Positions 7,454 to 13,122 of a stretch of DNA of 13,122 nt are shown here, piece after piece. Source of the stretch: Bacteroidota bacterium (GTDB lineage: Bacteria; Bacteroidota; Bacteroidia; Chitinophagales; Chitinophagaceae). Position numbers and translations under genes: made by a program. The notes below the pieces were generated by a model, which saw nothing but the letters and a program-made list of their open reading frames with translations, did not search any database and was not told the DNA's origin. The first letter of the stretch is position 1, and every line of letters begins with the position of its first letter. The DNA is taken from contig CANGUS010000026.1 in assembly GCA_947457085.1 (NCBI GenBank), positions 1 to 13,122 of the forward strand, read 5' to 3'.

Positions 7454-8215
7454 TTACCATTCCGAATTCGGATATGTTTTTTGCATGTATTGTAAGTCGG
7501 ATAAAATAAAACCTAAATATTCTGTATGAATTCCTTTTTTACCACCTGATTGAAACCAACCTTTTTCATTTGATAATGGAAAAGAGAGTGTCGCTTCTTC
7601 TATTGTTTCAGCTAATTTTTGTTGCCAAACATCTTTTAAAGCTTCCATGTTAGGTGCAATTCCTTGTTCAATCATTTCCAATTCAATGTTGCTTGGAGCA
7701 AAAAGTTCACCTGCATATTCCCAATGCTCTGCAATCGCATGTTGCATTTTTTGTTTACTTTCATCGGTACCATCGCCCAAACGAACAGCCCACTCGGTGC
7801 TAAAACGTAAATGATAAGTAACTTCTTTTAAAGACTTTTCTGCAATAGCAGCTAAACGCTTATCAGTACTATTTTTTAATGCCGTATAAAAATAAAATTG
7901 ATAGGCATCAAAAAGTAAGCATTTAGCTATAGTATCTGCAAAATTTCCATTGGGTAATTCTACTAACAATGAATTTTTAAATTGTCGAACATCTCTAAAA
8001 TAAGGATAGCTATCTTCTGTTTTACCATTCCCTTCAATTTCAGCTGCATATTCATACAGGCTTCTAGCTGCGCCAATATTATCCAATGCTATGTTTGATA
8101 AAGCAATGTCTACTTCTAAAATAGGTCCATGTCCACACCACTCACTCAAACGATGTCCATGTATAAGGCTGTTATCAGCCAAATGCATAATATATTCAAC
8201 TAATGAATTGTTCAT
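7454..8215 (-). CDS. paaC: PaaC, structural subunit of phenylacetyl-CoA 1,2-epoxidase
   Basis: A 253-residue ferritin-like protein, the normal PaaC length. Recognisable blocks are LADNSLIHGHRLSEWCGHGPILEVDIALSNIALDNIGAARSLYEYA near the N-terminus, KSLKEVTYHLRFSTEWAVRLGDGTDES in the middle and the C-terminal GGKKGIHTEYLGFILSDLQYMQKTYP. In the known complex PaaC pairs with the catalytic di-iron subunit PaaA and has itself lost the metal site; the complex converts phenylacetyl-CoA to its ring epoxide. The start is 17 nt downstream of the paaB stop, so the two are clearly one operon. The partner gene paaA is not in this window. Confidence 0.95.
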   Translation of the reverse strand: MNNSLVEYIMHLADNSLIHGHRLSEWCGHGPILEVDIALSNIALDNIGAARSLYEYAAEIEGNGKTEDSYPYFRDVRQFKNSLLVELPNGNFADTIAKCLLFDAYQFYFYTALKNSTDKRLAAIAEKSLKEVTYHLRFSTEWAVRLGDGTDESKQKMQHAIAEHWEYAGELFAPSNIELEMIEQGIAPNMEALKDVWQQKLAETIEEATLSFPLSNEKGWFQSGGKKGIHTEYLGFILSDLQYMQKTYPNSEW

Positions 8216-8232
8216 TTTTTATTATTTAAATT

Positions 8233-8520
8233 TTACATGTGGGTAATTTCATCAGGCAATTCATAAAACGTTGGATGGCGATATATTTTATCGTTGCTCG
8301 GTTCGTAAAAAATGCCCGCATCATCAGGATTTGATGCATGAATATTGGTACTTTCAACAGCCCAAATACTAATGCCTTCCATACGACGTGTATACACATC
8401 TCTAGCCATTTCGATAGCCATAGTTGAGTCGGCAGCATGTAAACTTCCAACATGTTTATGGTCTAAACCTGCTTTACTGCGTATAAAAATTTCCCAAAGT
8501 GGCCACTCTTGATTGCTCAT
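8233..8520 (-). CDS. paaB: PaaB, subunit of phenylacetyl-CoA 1,2-epoxidase
   Basis: A 95-residue protein of standard PaaB length. The diagnostic block WPLWEIFIRSKAGLDHKHVGSLHAADSTMAIEMARDVYTRR fills residues 6-46, and the C-terminus YRHPTFYELPDEI is also typical. PaaB bridges PaaA-PaaC heterodimers in the epoxidase. Here it is the first gene of the minus-strand operon and has its own -7 box 23 nt upstream, whereas in most genomes paaA comes directly before it. Confidence 0.95.
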   Translation of the reverse strand: MSNQEWPLWEIFIRSKAGLDHKHVGSLHAADSTMAIEMARDVYTRRMEGISIWAVESTNIHASNPDDAGIFYEPSNDKIYRHPTFYELPDEITHM

Positions 8521-8542
8521 AAAATTTAAAAATTAACGACTA

Positions 8543-8550
8543 CAAAAGTA
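8543..8550 (-). promoter_or_regulatory. -7 box for the paaBCD operon
   Basis: Read on the minus strand, TACTTTTG (8550 to 8543) matches TAnnTTTG and lies 23 nt before the paaB ATG. No TTG is seen at the -33 spacing. Its presence supports paaB as the true first gene of the operon rather than a fragment of a longer paaABCD unit. Confidence 0.5.
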
Positions 8551-8736
8551 ATGAAAAGTATTTTAATAAATTGGATGAAAAATGATAATCAATATAAATT
8601 AAAAATATAAAACATCCTATTTTATAGCAAGAATGAAGGAAAAAAATGATTTATTGATTTTGTCCTGATATACTATATAATGTGAGTAAAAATATAAGTG
8701 AAAAATACTTGGTATCTCAATAGTAAATTTGGCTAA

Positions 8737-8894
8737 CATTTACGCAGAGGTAAATGAATCCATGAACAGCGTATATTATAAAAATTCTTGGAGAAACGAA
8801 CCAAGGCTGTGACTTTTGTTAGTTGTCAAAGAGCCTCTGCCCAAATCCTCTGTGAAAACTGAAAATAACAACTTGCTTCGTTTGGCAAACAAGC
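8737..8894. repeat. cluster of inverted repeats, possible structured RNA or decayed element
   Basis: Three hairpins can be drawn. CATTTAC (8737-8743)/GTAAATG (8750-8756) is a perfect 7-bp stem with loop GCAGAG. CTTGG (8787-8791)/CCAAG (8801-8805) has a 9-nt loop. GCTTCGTTT/AAACAAGC (8875-8894) has a one-base bulge. The first loop plus the next base (GCAGAGG, 8744-8750) is exactly complementary to CCTCTGC at 8834-8840, and CCTCTG recurs at 8847-8852. No known RNA family was recognised. Confidence 0.4.
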
Positions 8895-8942
8895 TGCGTA
8901 GAGGAATATAGTTTTTCATTCATTTATTTCTTTACGAATCTA

Positions 8943-8972
8943 TTGGTTTTTAATCCAAGCAATGTACTTTTG
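8943..8972 (+). promoter_or_regulatory. promoter of the Crp/Fnr-like regulator gene
   Basis: TTG (8943-8945), a 19-nt spacer, then TACTTTTG (8965-8972). This is the best two-element Bacteroidota promoter in the window. It leaves a leader of roughly 55-60 nt before the ATG at 9036. Confidence 0.65.
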
Positions 8973-9035
8973 AACTCCTGCCTGACTTTTAGCGGCAAAA
9001 CGTTAGCTGATATTTTATAAATCGTTGTACAAAAA

Positions 9036-9608
9036 ATGAATAAATTTTTACAAGCACTTCAAAGTTCAAATATATCACCCGATAAAATTGAAAATCTCAT
9101 TAGTAAATCAAAATTACTACATGTAAAAAGTCAAAGCTTATTGGTAAAACCAAATACCATTTGTGATAAAGCATATTTTGTTCTCAAAGGAGGCTTTGTA
9201 TGTCGTCACATTGATAAAGAATTGGAAATCGAAAAAACAATCAACTTTTATTTAGTAGATTTTCATCCTTTTATGGGTTGTGTAGACAGTTATTTTTCTG
9301 GATCAAAAACGCAGTGTGAATTAAGAGCTATTGCTAATTCAGAAGTCATAGAATTTAATAAAAAGGAAATTGATAACTTAATAAGTCAAGACATTAGCTT
9401 ATTTACATTCTATCATTCTTTGATTATCCAAGCTTTGCAGGAAGAAAATGATTTAAAATTGAAAATTATTTCTTATTCCTCTGAAAGGTTATACAATTAC
9501 ATTTTGACACAGTGCCCAGAAGTTATCCAACATGTACCTTCTAAATTTATTGCCGAATTTATGGGTATATCTTCGGAGTGGTTGAGTAAATTAAAACACC
9601 GAGTATAA
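9036..9608 (+). CDS. Crp/Fnr-family transcriptional regulator
   Basis: A 190-residue protein with a cyclic-nucleotide-binding-like beta-roll (about residues 15-110: LLHVKSQSLLVKPNTICDKAYFVLKGGFVCR), a dimerisation helix (about 112-145) and a short C-terminal helix-turn-helix (about 167-189: VPSKFIAEFMGISSEWLSKLKH), the compact arrangement common in Bacteroidota Crp-like proteins. The cAMP phosphate-binding signature (GE then R-S/T-A) is not seen, and there is no Fnr-type cysteine cluster, so the signal is unknown. It is transcribed away from paaB and lies 77 bp upstream of the PhlG-like gene, with a perfect palindrome 5 bp after its stop codon. It is the obvious candidate regulator for its neighbours. 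Confidence 0.85.
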   Translation: MNKFLQALQSSNISPDKIENLISKSKLLHVKSQSLLVKPNTICDKAYFVLKGGFVCRHIDKELEIEKTINFYLVDFHPFMGCVDSYFSGSKTQCELRAIANSEVIEFNKKEIDNLISQDISLFTFYHSLIIQALQEENDLKLKIISYSSERLYNYILTQCPEVIQHVPSKFIAEFMGISSEWLSKLKHRV

Positions 9609-9613
9609 CATTT

Positions 9614-9629
9614 CTTGAATTAATTCAAG
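9614..9629. promoter_or_regulatory. perfect 16-bp palindrome, candidate operator
   Basis: CTTGAATT followed directly by its reverse complement AATTCAAG. It lies between the regulator stop codon and the -7 box of the PhlG-like gene; its centre is 31 bp upstream of the box (9652), about -40 from the expected start of transcription. That is where class II Crp/Fnr activators bind. No T-run follows, so it is not a terminator. No second copy was seen upstream of paaB. Confidence 0.5.
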
Positions 9630-9651
9630 TGGCTACCCCAAATTCACTTTT

Positions 9652-9659
9652 TACTTTTG
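9652..9659 (+). promoter_or_regulatory. -7 box for the PhlG-like hydrolase gene
   Basis: TACTTTTG matches TAnnTTTG, 27 nt before the ATG at 9686. There is no TTG at the -33 position, which would fit a promoter that depends on an activator bound at the palindrome upstream. Confidence 0.5.
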
Positions 9660-9685
9660 CCCTATTGATTTAAATAGAAGATAAA

Positions 9686-10621
9686 ATGGCGCAAAAGAAG
9701 AATATTGGCTATTCGAATGAAGATTTTAAAAATTGGTACGGTAAATATTACGACGAAAACATGGTAGAACTTGCACCTCATGTGCAATATGCTTTAGAAA
9801 GTACATCGTTTCCATCAGGTGCTTTGCCACGTTTTATAGAAGCTAAGTATTTGGAAGAGGAGGGTTATACCGATGTGGAAACAGGTTATATCAACGAACT
9901 CGACGGGTCTATTCATGCAGCTATAATTACTGCAATGCCTGGTGTAACGCCCGAAATATGTGATTGGTGGTTTGGTTGGTATGGAAGCCAAGACAGTCGC
10001 TACAAATTATGGCATCCAAAATCACACGTAAGTGCCATTTGGGAAGATGGCGAAGATGACATTACTTATATCGGCAGAAATTCTGTTATTGAGGAGTACA
10101 TTGGTGATAAATTTATGAAAGCATTGATTCAATATAAACATCCTACTGAGTTTGGATTTTCTATTAATGCTATTAAAGATCCTTCAAAAGCAGTTTATAT
10201 CTGTTCAATAGTAGGACATTCAAAGTTCCCTATAGATTATGGTTATTTGGTTCATCAGGTACGTGCGGTAGAAGGCGGTTCAGAAATACGTACTCGTTTT
10301 TGGATGGGTGGTCAATATATTCACGTCAGAAAAGAATGCAATTTGACAAGTTTAACGTCAACTTTTGTTCAAATAATGAAGATATTATCCCCCGATTATG
10401 GACGAAAAATGCTTATCCACTGTTCTGAAGAAATGAATCATTTGGCAACATTTTTACCAAAATTGTATGCCGAAATGATGATCATGGGTTCTTTGGTCAA
10501 TAAAACAGACCAAGATAAAAGACCAATTAAGTGCATGAAAGCGAAGGCTGTACAAGCTAGAAGAATTGAACAAGAAAGGAAGATTAAAGCGGCGGCGCAA
10601 CGAAGTCAAACCAAGAAATAG
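9686..10621 (+). CDS. PhlG-like (DAPG/phloretin hydrolase family) C-C hydrolase
   Basis: A 311-residue protein recognised as a DAPG-hydrolase (PhlG)-fold protein. Family members are zinc-dependent retro-Claisen hydrolases that cut the aryl-acyl C-C bond of 2,4-diacetylphloroglucinol or phloretin. Candidate ligands are His110 and/or His114 in LWHPKSHVSAIW, a Glu near EEYIG (136-137), and His245 with Glu248/Glu249 in LIHCSEEMNHLATFLPKLYAE; the H-x3-E spacing of His245-Glu249 fits the family's last two zinc ligands as I recall them. The WWFGWYGSQDSRYKLWHP block is also typical. No signal peptide, so cytoplasmic. The last 35 residues form a Lys/Arg/Gln-rich tail. The gene follows the Crp-like regulator and ends at its own terminator, so it is probably monocistronic. 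The true substrate is not established. Confidence 0.78.
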   Translation: MAQKKNIGYSNEDFKNWYGKYYDENMVELAPHVQYALESTSFPSGALPRFIEAKYLEEEGYTDVETGYINELDGSIHAAIITAMPGVTPEICDWWFGWYGSQDSRYKLWHPKSHVSAIWEDGEDDITYIGRNSVIEEYIGDKFMKALIQYKHPTEFGFSINAIKDPSKAVYICSIVGHSKFPIDYGYLVHQVRAVEGGSEIRTRFWMGGQYIHVRKECNLTSLTSTFVQIMKILSPDYGRKMLIHCSEEMNHLATFLPKLYAEMMIMGSLVNKTDQDKRPIKCMKAKAVQARRIEQERKIKAAAQRSQTKK

Positions 10622-10656
10622 TCTATGACCTCCAACAAGTAATATTTTCACGCTTA

Positions 10657-10689
10657 TTGGTGTTTACACCAACTAGCTTTTTAGTTTTT
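10657..10689 (+). terminator. terminator after the PhlG-like gene
   Basis: Stem TTGGTG (10657-10662)/CACCAA (10667-10672) with loop TTTA, followed after a few bases by a T-rich stretch (10678-10689). It lies 36 bp after the hydrolase stop codon. Confidence 0.6.
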
Positions 10690-10700
10690 AATTTAACAAA

Positions 10701-11027
10701 TTGTCTTATCCTAAAATAGGGTTGCAAAAAACCCATAAAACATTTATAAACGCTAACAACGATATTTTATTTTATGAAAGTGATGAAGTCTATATTCAGG
10801 ATACTATTCAAGCCGCGGAAGGTAGCTACAAAGAGAACCCACAAGATGGCGTTATTATACAAGCCTATCTTAACTCACAAGGTCAAGGATAGGTCTTATC
10901 ACGTGAAATAATAGTACAATTAAAAAGTGATTTATTTGTATAGTGAAATATCCGAGTAGCAAAACAAGCAACTTTTTTTTACAAAGGATATACTTTAGAT
11001 GTAATAAAAAATCTTACTAAAAGTTGA
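10701..11027 (+). pseudogene. decayed phage-structural-like reading frame with in-frame stops
   Basis: The frame from TTG 10701 encodes 63 residues with a recognisable block: NDILFYESDEVYIQDTIQAA, then EGSYKENPQDGVIIQAYLNSQ. From memory this resembles small proteins of Bacteroidota contractile phages or phage-like particles (pattern D-I-x-F...Q-x-I...A-x-x-G-x-Y-K-x-x-P-x-x-G-V...Y-L-N). After the TAG at 10890 the same frame continues as LSREIIVQLKSDLFV, which fits the next block of that family (a ReIk-QLe-D-like pattern), before TAG at 10941 and TGA at 10944. It then runs open to TGA 11025. The normal genes at 3527 and 9686 end in TAG, so recoding is unlikely. No ribosome-binding site, promoter or neighbouring phage genes are visible. 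It could instead be a short 63-residue gene. Confidence 0.45.
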
Positions 11028-11062
11028 TTGACTAAAGCAGAATAATAACCGTATTAAAATAT

Positions 11063-11070
11063 TACTTTTG
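11063..11070 (+). promoter_or_regulatory. -7 box for the thiolase gene
   Basis: TACTTTTG matches TAnnTTTG and ends 18 bases before the ATG at 11089. No TTG at a good -33 spacing was found. Confidence 0.5.
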
Positions 11071-11088
11071 CTAAAATATTTTTATTCA

Positions 11089-12285
11089 ATGACAAAAGCA
11101 TATATCATAGATGCCGTTCGTACACCCATAGGAAAGTATGGAGGCAGTTTAAGCACCGTAAGACCAGATGATTTATTGGCACATGTAATTAAAGCGATTG
11201 TGCAAAGAAACCCTTCTATTGATGTAAATGCTATTGAAGATGTAATTGCTGGCTGTGCTAATCAAGCAGGTGAAGACAATAGAGACGTTGCTCGTATGGC
11301 ATTATTATTGGCTGGCTTGCCAATTACTGTTGGTGGAAATACCGTGAATCGTTTATGTGCATCTGGCTTACAAGCAATTATGGACAGTGCGAGAGGAATA
11401 ATGTGTGGCGATGGTGAATTAATGATTGCATGCGGCGTAGAAAGTATGACTCGTGCGCCTTTTGTAATGGGTAAAAGTGATTCGCCTTTTTCTCGTAAAG
11501 CAGAAATTTTTGATACAACTATCGGCTGGCGTTTTACAAATCCAGCATTGTCAAAATTACATCATCCATTTAGCATGGGGGAAACGGCCGAGAATGTTGC
11601 AAAAAAATATACAGTGTCTCGTGAAGCACAAGATGAGTTCGCTTACCATAGCCAATTAAAATATGAGCAAGCGCATAAAACCAATCGATTTGAAGATGAA
11701 ATAATTCCTATTGAAATCGATTTAGGAAAAGGCAAAACCCTCACTTTCCAAAAAGATGAACATCCAAGATTAACGCCTCTAGAAAAATTAGCCGAACTGA
11801 AACCTGCATTTTCAAAAGAAGGTAGCGTAACAGCAGCCAATGCCAGTGGCGTAAATGATGGAGCTGCTGCCATGCTTTTAGCTTCGGAAAGTGCCGTAAA
11901 AAAATATGATTTACAACCAATCGCAATGATTAAAAGTATGGCAATTGCTGGTGTAGAACCAAGTATAATGGGTATTGGACCAGTTCCTGCAACACAAAAA
12001 GCATTGCAACGTGCTGGTTTAACGATTGATGACATTGATTTATTTGAATTAAATGAAGCATTTGCTTCACAAAGTATTGCTTGCATCAATGAATTAAAAA
12101 TTGATCCAAGCAAAGTAAATGTAAATGGAGGTGCTATTGCATTAGGTCATCCGTTAGGTTGTAGTGGAGTAAGAATTTCAACAACCCTTGTACATGAAAT
12201 GAAAAAACGAAATGCAAAATATGGCGTTGCTACCATGTGTATCGGTGTGGGCCAAGGAGCAGCTATCGTGTATGAGTTATTGTAA
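11089..12285 (+). CDS. paaJ: acetyl-CoA acetyltransferase, 3-oxoadipyl-CoA thiolase type
   Basis: A 398-residue thiolase of normal length. Catalytic residues are visible: nucleophile Cys90 in NRLCASGLQAI, His354 in GGAIALGHPLGCSG and Cys384 in TMCIGVGQG. The blocks GCANQAGEDNRDVARMALLLAGLP and ESMTRAPFVMGK...EIFDTTIGWRF are characteristic of the PaaJ/PcaF branch, which splits 3-oxoadipyl-CoA into succinyl-CoA and acetyl-CoA, the last step of phenylacetate and beta-ketoadipate breakdown. Its nearness to paaBCD (2.6 kb) favours PaaJ, but a general beta-ketothiolase role is possible. The start is the ATG at 11089 (MTKAYIIDAVRTPIGKYGG); an in-frame TTG at 11068 falls inside the promoter box. No other pathway genes (paaG, paaZ, paaF, paaH, paaK) follow, and the gene ends at a strong terminator. 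Confidence 0.88.
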   Translation: MTKAYIIDAVRTPIGKYGGSLSTVRPDDLLAHVIKAIVQRNPSIDVNAIEDVIAGCANQAGEDNRDVARMALLLAGLPITVGGNTVNRLCASGLQAIMDSARGIMCGDGELMIACGVESMTRAPFVMGKSDSPFSRKAEIFDTTIGWRFTNPALSKLHHPFSMGETAENVAKKYTVSREAQDEFAYHSQLKYEQAHKTNRFEDEIIPIEIDLGKGKTLTFQKDEHPRLTPLEKLAELKPAFSKEGSVTAANASGVNDGAAAMLLASESAVKKYDLQPIAMIKSMAIAGVEPSIMGIGPVPATQKALQRAGLTIDDIDLFELNEAFASQSIACINELKIDPSKVNVNGGAIALGHPLGCSGVRISTTLVHEMKKRNAKYGVATMCIGVGQGAAIVYELL

Positions 12286-12308
12286 ATCATTAATAAAATT
12301 TATACATA

Positions 12309-12340
12309 AAAAAACACGAAGTAATTACTTCGTGTTTTTT
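12309..12340. terminator. bidirectional terminator between convergent genes
   Basis: A perfect 32-bp palindrome whose arms are A-run, ACACGAAGTAA and its complement, T-run. It forms a 12-bp core stem (12313-12336) flanked by A and T tracts that read as U-tracts on both strands. It lies 24 bp after the thiolase stop and 20 bp from the end of the convergent CHU_C gene, so it can end transcription from both sides. Confidence 0.88.
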
Positions 12341-12359
12341 GTTTATATGGTAAAAAAAG

Positions 12360-13122
12360 TTATTTTAATAAAGTGACATTGCCTGTGAAATTTTTACGAA
12401 CCCCATTTGCAAAAACGGCATCAATAATATAAACAAAGACACCTACCGGTTGTGGTTTATTGTTGTATTTACCATCCCATCCTCTGCCATCTAATTTATC
12501 CGTAACATAAATTTTTTCACCCCATCGATTATAAATAGACATTCTGAAAACAGTTAAACCACTACTTAATATTTCTCTTGGTAAAAAATAATCATTCAAA
12601 CCGTCTCCATTTGGAGAAAATGAATTTGGAATGTTTAAATAGCAATCTTGTAGGATTTGCAAAGAGTCTGTAACAGAACAATTTCCGGTTGGAGAAGTTA
12701 CTGTTAACCAATAATAGCCAGGTGAATTCACTAAAATTGAATTGGTAGTTGCACCCGTATTCCATAAATAGCTACCTGTTCCTGAAGCTGTATTTGCTAA
12801 TAGTATAGCACCAGTTAAACCAGGACAAATTGAGGTATCAGGGCCCAAACTAACAAAAGGAAAATCTTCAACAGTAATATTTTTGGTAGTAACTTTAGTA
12901 GGGCAATATTTATACGTTGTAGTTAACGTAACAGGATAATTTCCTGCGTTTAACCAAGAATGTGAAGGGCTATGCACATTGGCTAAAGTGCTTCCATCAG
13001 CAAAATTCCAAATAAAATTTTGATGGTGTGCATCCATGGTATCTGAAAAATAAACTGGCTGTCCTAAGCAAATTGAATTGTCGCTGACCTCAAAATCATT
13101 ATATGGTGTGTTTTCAATAAAA
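12360..13122 (-). CDS. T9SS-exported surface protein with PKD-like and CHU_C domains (N-terminus outside window)
   Basis: The C-terminal 253 residues of a larger protein; the frame stays open to the right edge, so the ATG at 13037 is not the start. In order: a PKD-like domain (SICLGQPVYFSDT, then FIWNFADGSTLANVHSPSHSW and AGNYPVTLTTTY); a second Ig/PKD-like module beginning SLGPDTSICPG and holding YLWNTGATTNSILVNSPGYYWLTV; and the gliding-motility-associated C-terminal (CHU_C) domain with NIPNSFSPNGDGLNDYF, MSIYNRWGEKIY, GWDGKYNNKPQPVGVFVYII and the final NFTGNVTLLK. CHU_C is a type B sorting signal for the type IX secretion system, so the protein is exported to the cell surface or the medium, perhaps as an adhesin. 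Function beyond that depends on the missing N-terminal part. Confidence 0.92.
   Translation of the reverse strand, partial: FIENTPYNDFEVSDNSICLGQPVYFSDTMDAHHQNFIWNFADGSTLANVHSPSHSWLNAGNYPVTLTTTYKYCPTKVTTKNITVEDFPFVSLGPDTSICPGLTGAILLANTASGTGSYLWNTGATTNSILVNSPGYYWLTVTSPTGNCSVTDSLQILQDCYLNIPNSFSPNGDGLNDYFLPREILSSGLTVFRMSIYNRWGEKIYVTDKLDGRGWDGKYNNKPQPVGVFVYIIDAVFANGVRKNFTGNVTLLK

Larger units (their letters stand above)
8521..9035. other. 515-bp non-coding region between divergent paaB and Crp-like gene
   Basis: No reading frame of note is present and no remnant of paaA was recognised. It contains the paaB -7 box (8543-8550), the regulator promoter (8943-8972) and a middle zone (8737-8894) with three hairpin-forming inverted repeats, annotated separately. 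The paaB side (8521-8720) is very AT-rich, and stops occur in all frames. Confidence 0.7.

Noticed and set aside
8762..8812. 16-codon reading frame MNSVYYKNSWRNEPRL
   Set aside because: No promoter or ribosome-binding site, too short to judge, and overlaps one of the hairpins.
8521..9035. Possible remnant of paaA
   Set aside because: No PaaA-like segment was recognised in any frame, and the region holds promoter boxes and stops.
10890..10946. TAG/TGA recoding instead of pseudogene decay
   Set aside because: TAG ends the intact genes at 3775 and 10621, so it acts as a normal stop in this genome.
11643..12113. Long 156-codon reading frame antisense to the thiolase gene
   Set aside because: It lies wholly opposite a well-conserved thiolase, shows no family resemblance and is explained by codon bias on the other strand.

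Overview
The window is AT-rich chromosomal DNA from a member of the Bacteroidota, most like the Chitinophagia/Sphingobacteriia lineages. Three things support this. A surface protein at the right end carries a gliding-motility-associated C-terminal (CHU_C, type IX secretion) domain. An exported protein has a carboxypeptidase-D regulatory-like domain. Several genes are preceded by the characteristic Bacteroidota -7 box TAnnTTTG instead of an E. coli-type -10 box and Shine-Dalgarno. Genus assignment is not possible from sequence reading alone.

Left part (1-6882), mostly housekeeping and envelope genes: a partial, catalytically dead M16-type peptidase subunit ending at a hairpin terminator; a small exported protein with a CarboxypepD_reg-like domain; a SixA-type histidine phosphatase; a WaaE/KdtX-like family 2 glycosyltransferase on the minus strand, divergent from a double CDGSH iron-sulfur protein; a two-domain GNAT-like protein; and an LTA-synthase-type membrane sulfatase/phosphotransferase. 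Several start codons lie 5-19 nt after a -7 box, so many of these transcripts probably have very short leaders or none.

Middle part (6885-8520), minus strand: paaB-paaC-paaD, three of the five subunits or accessory proteins of the ring 1,2-phenylacetyl-CoA epoxidase. The catalytic subunit gene paaA and the reductase gene paaE are not beside them. Where paaA would usually sit there is a 515-bp non-coding region holding outward promoters for paaB and for a divergent Crp/Fnr-like regulator, plus several unexplained inverted repeats.

Right part (8521-13122): the Crp/Fnr-like regulator is followed by a perfect 16-bp palindrome and a PhlG-like (2,4-diacetylphloroglucinol/phloretin hydrolase family) C-C hydrolase gene. 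After a terminator comes a decayed phage-structure-like reading frame with in-frame stops. Next is a 3-oxoadipyl-CoA-type thiolase (PaaJ/PcaF), which could perform the last step of phenylacetate breakdown. The window closes with a bidirectional palindromic terminator shared with the convergent, partial CHU_C surface protein.

Taken together, 6885-12285 looks like an aromatic-compound catabolic neighbourhood: ring epoxidation subunits, a retro-Claisen hydrolase for acylated phenols with its own candidate regulator and operator, and a beta-ketothiolase. That the hydrolase and the Paa genes work together is inferred only from adjacency.
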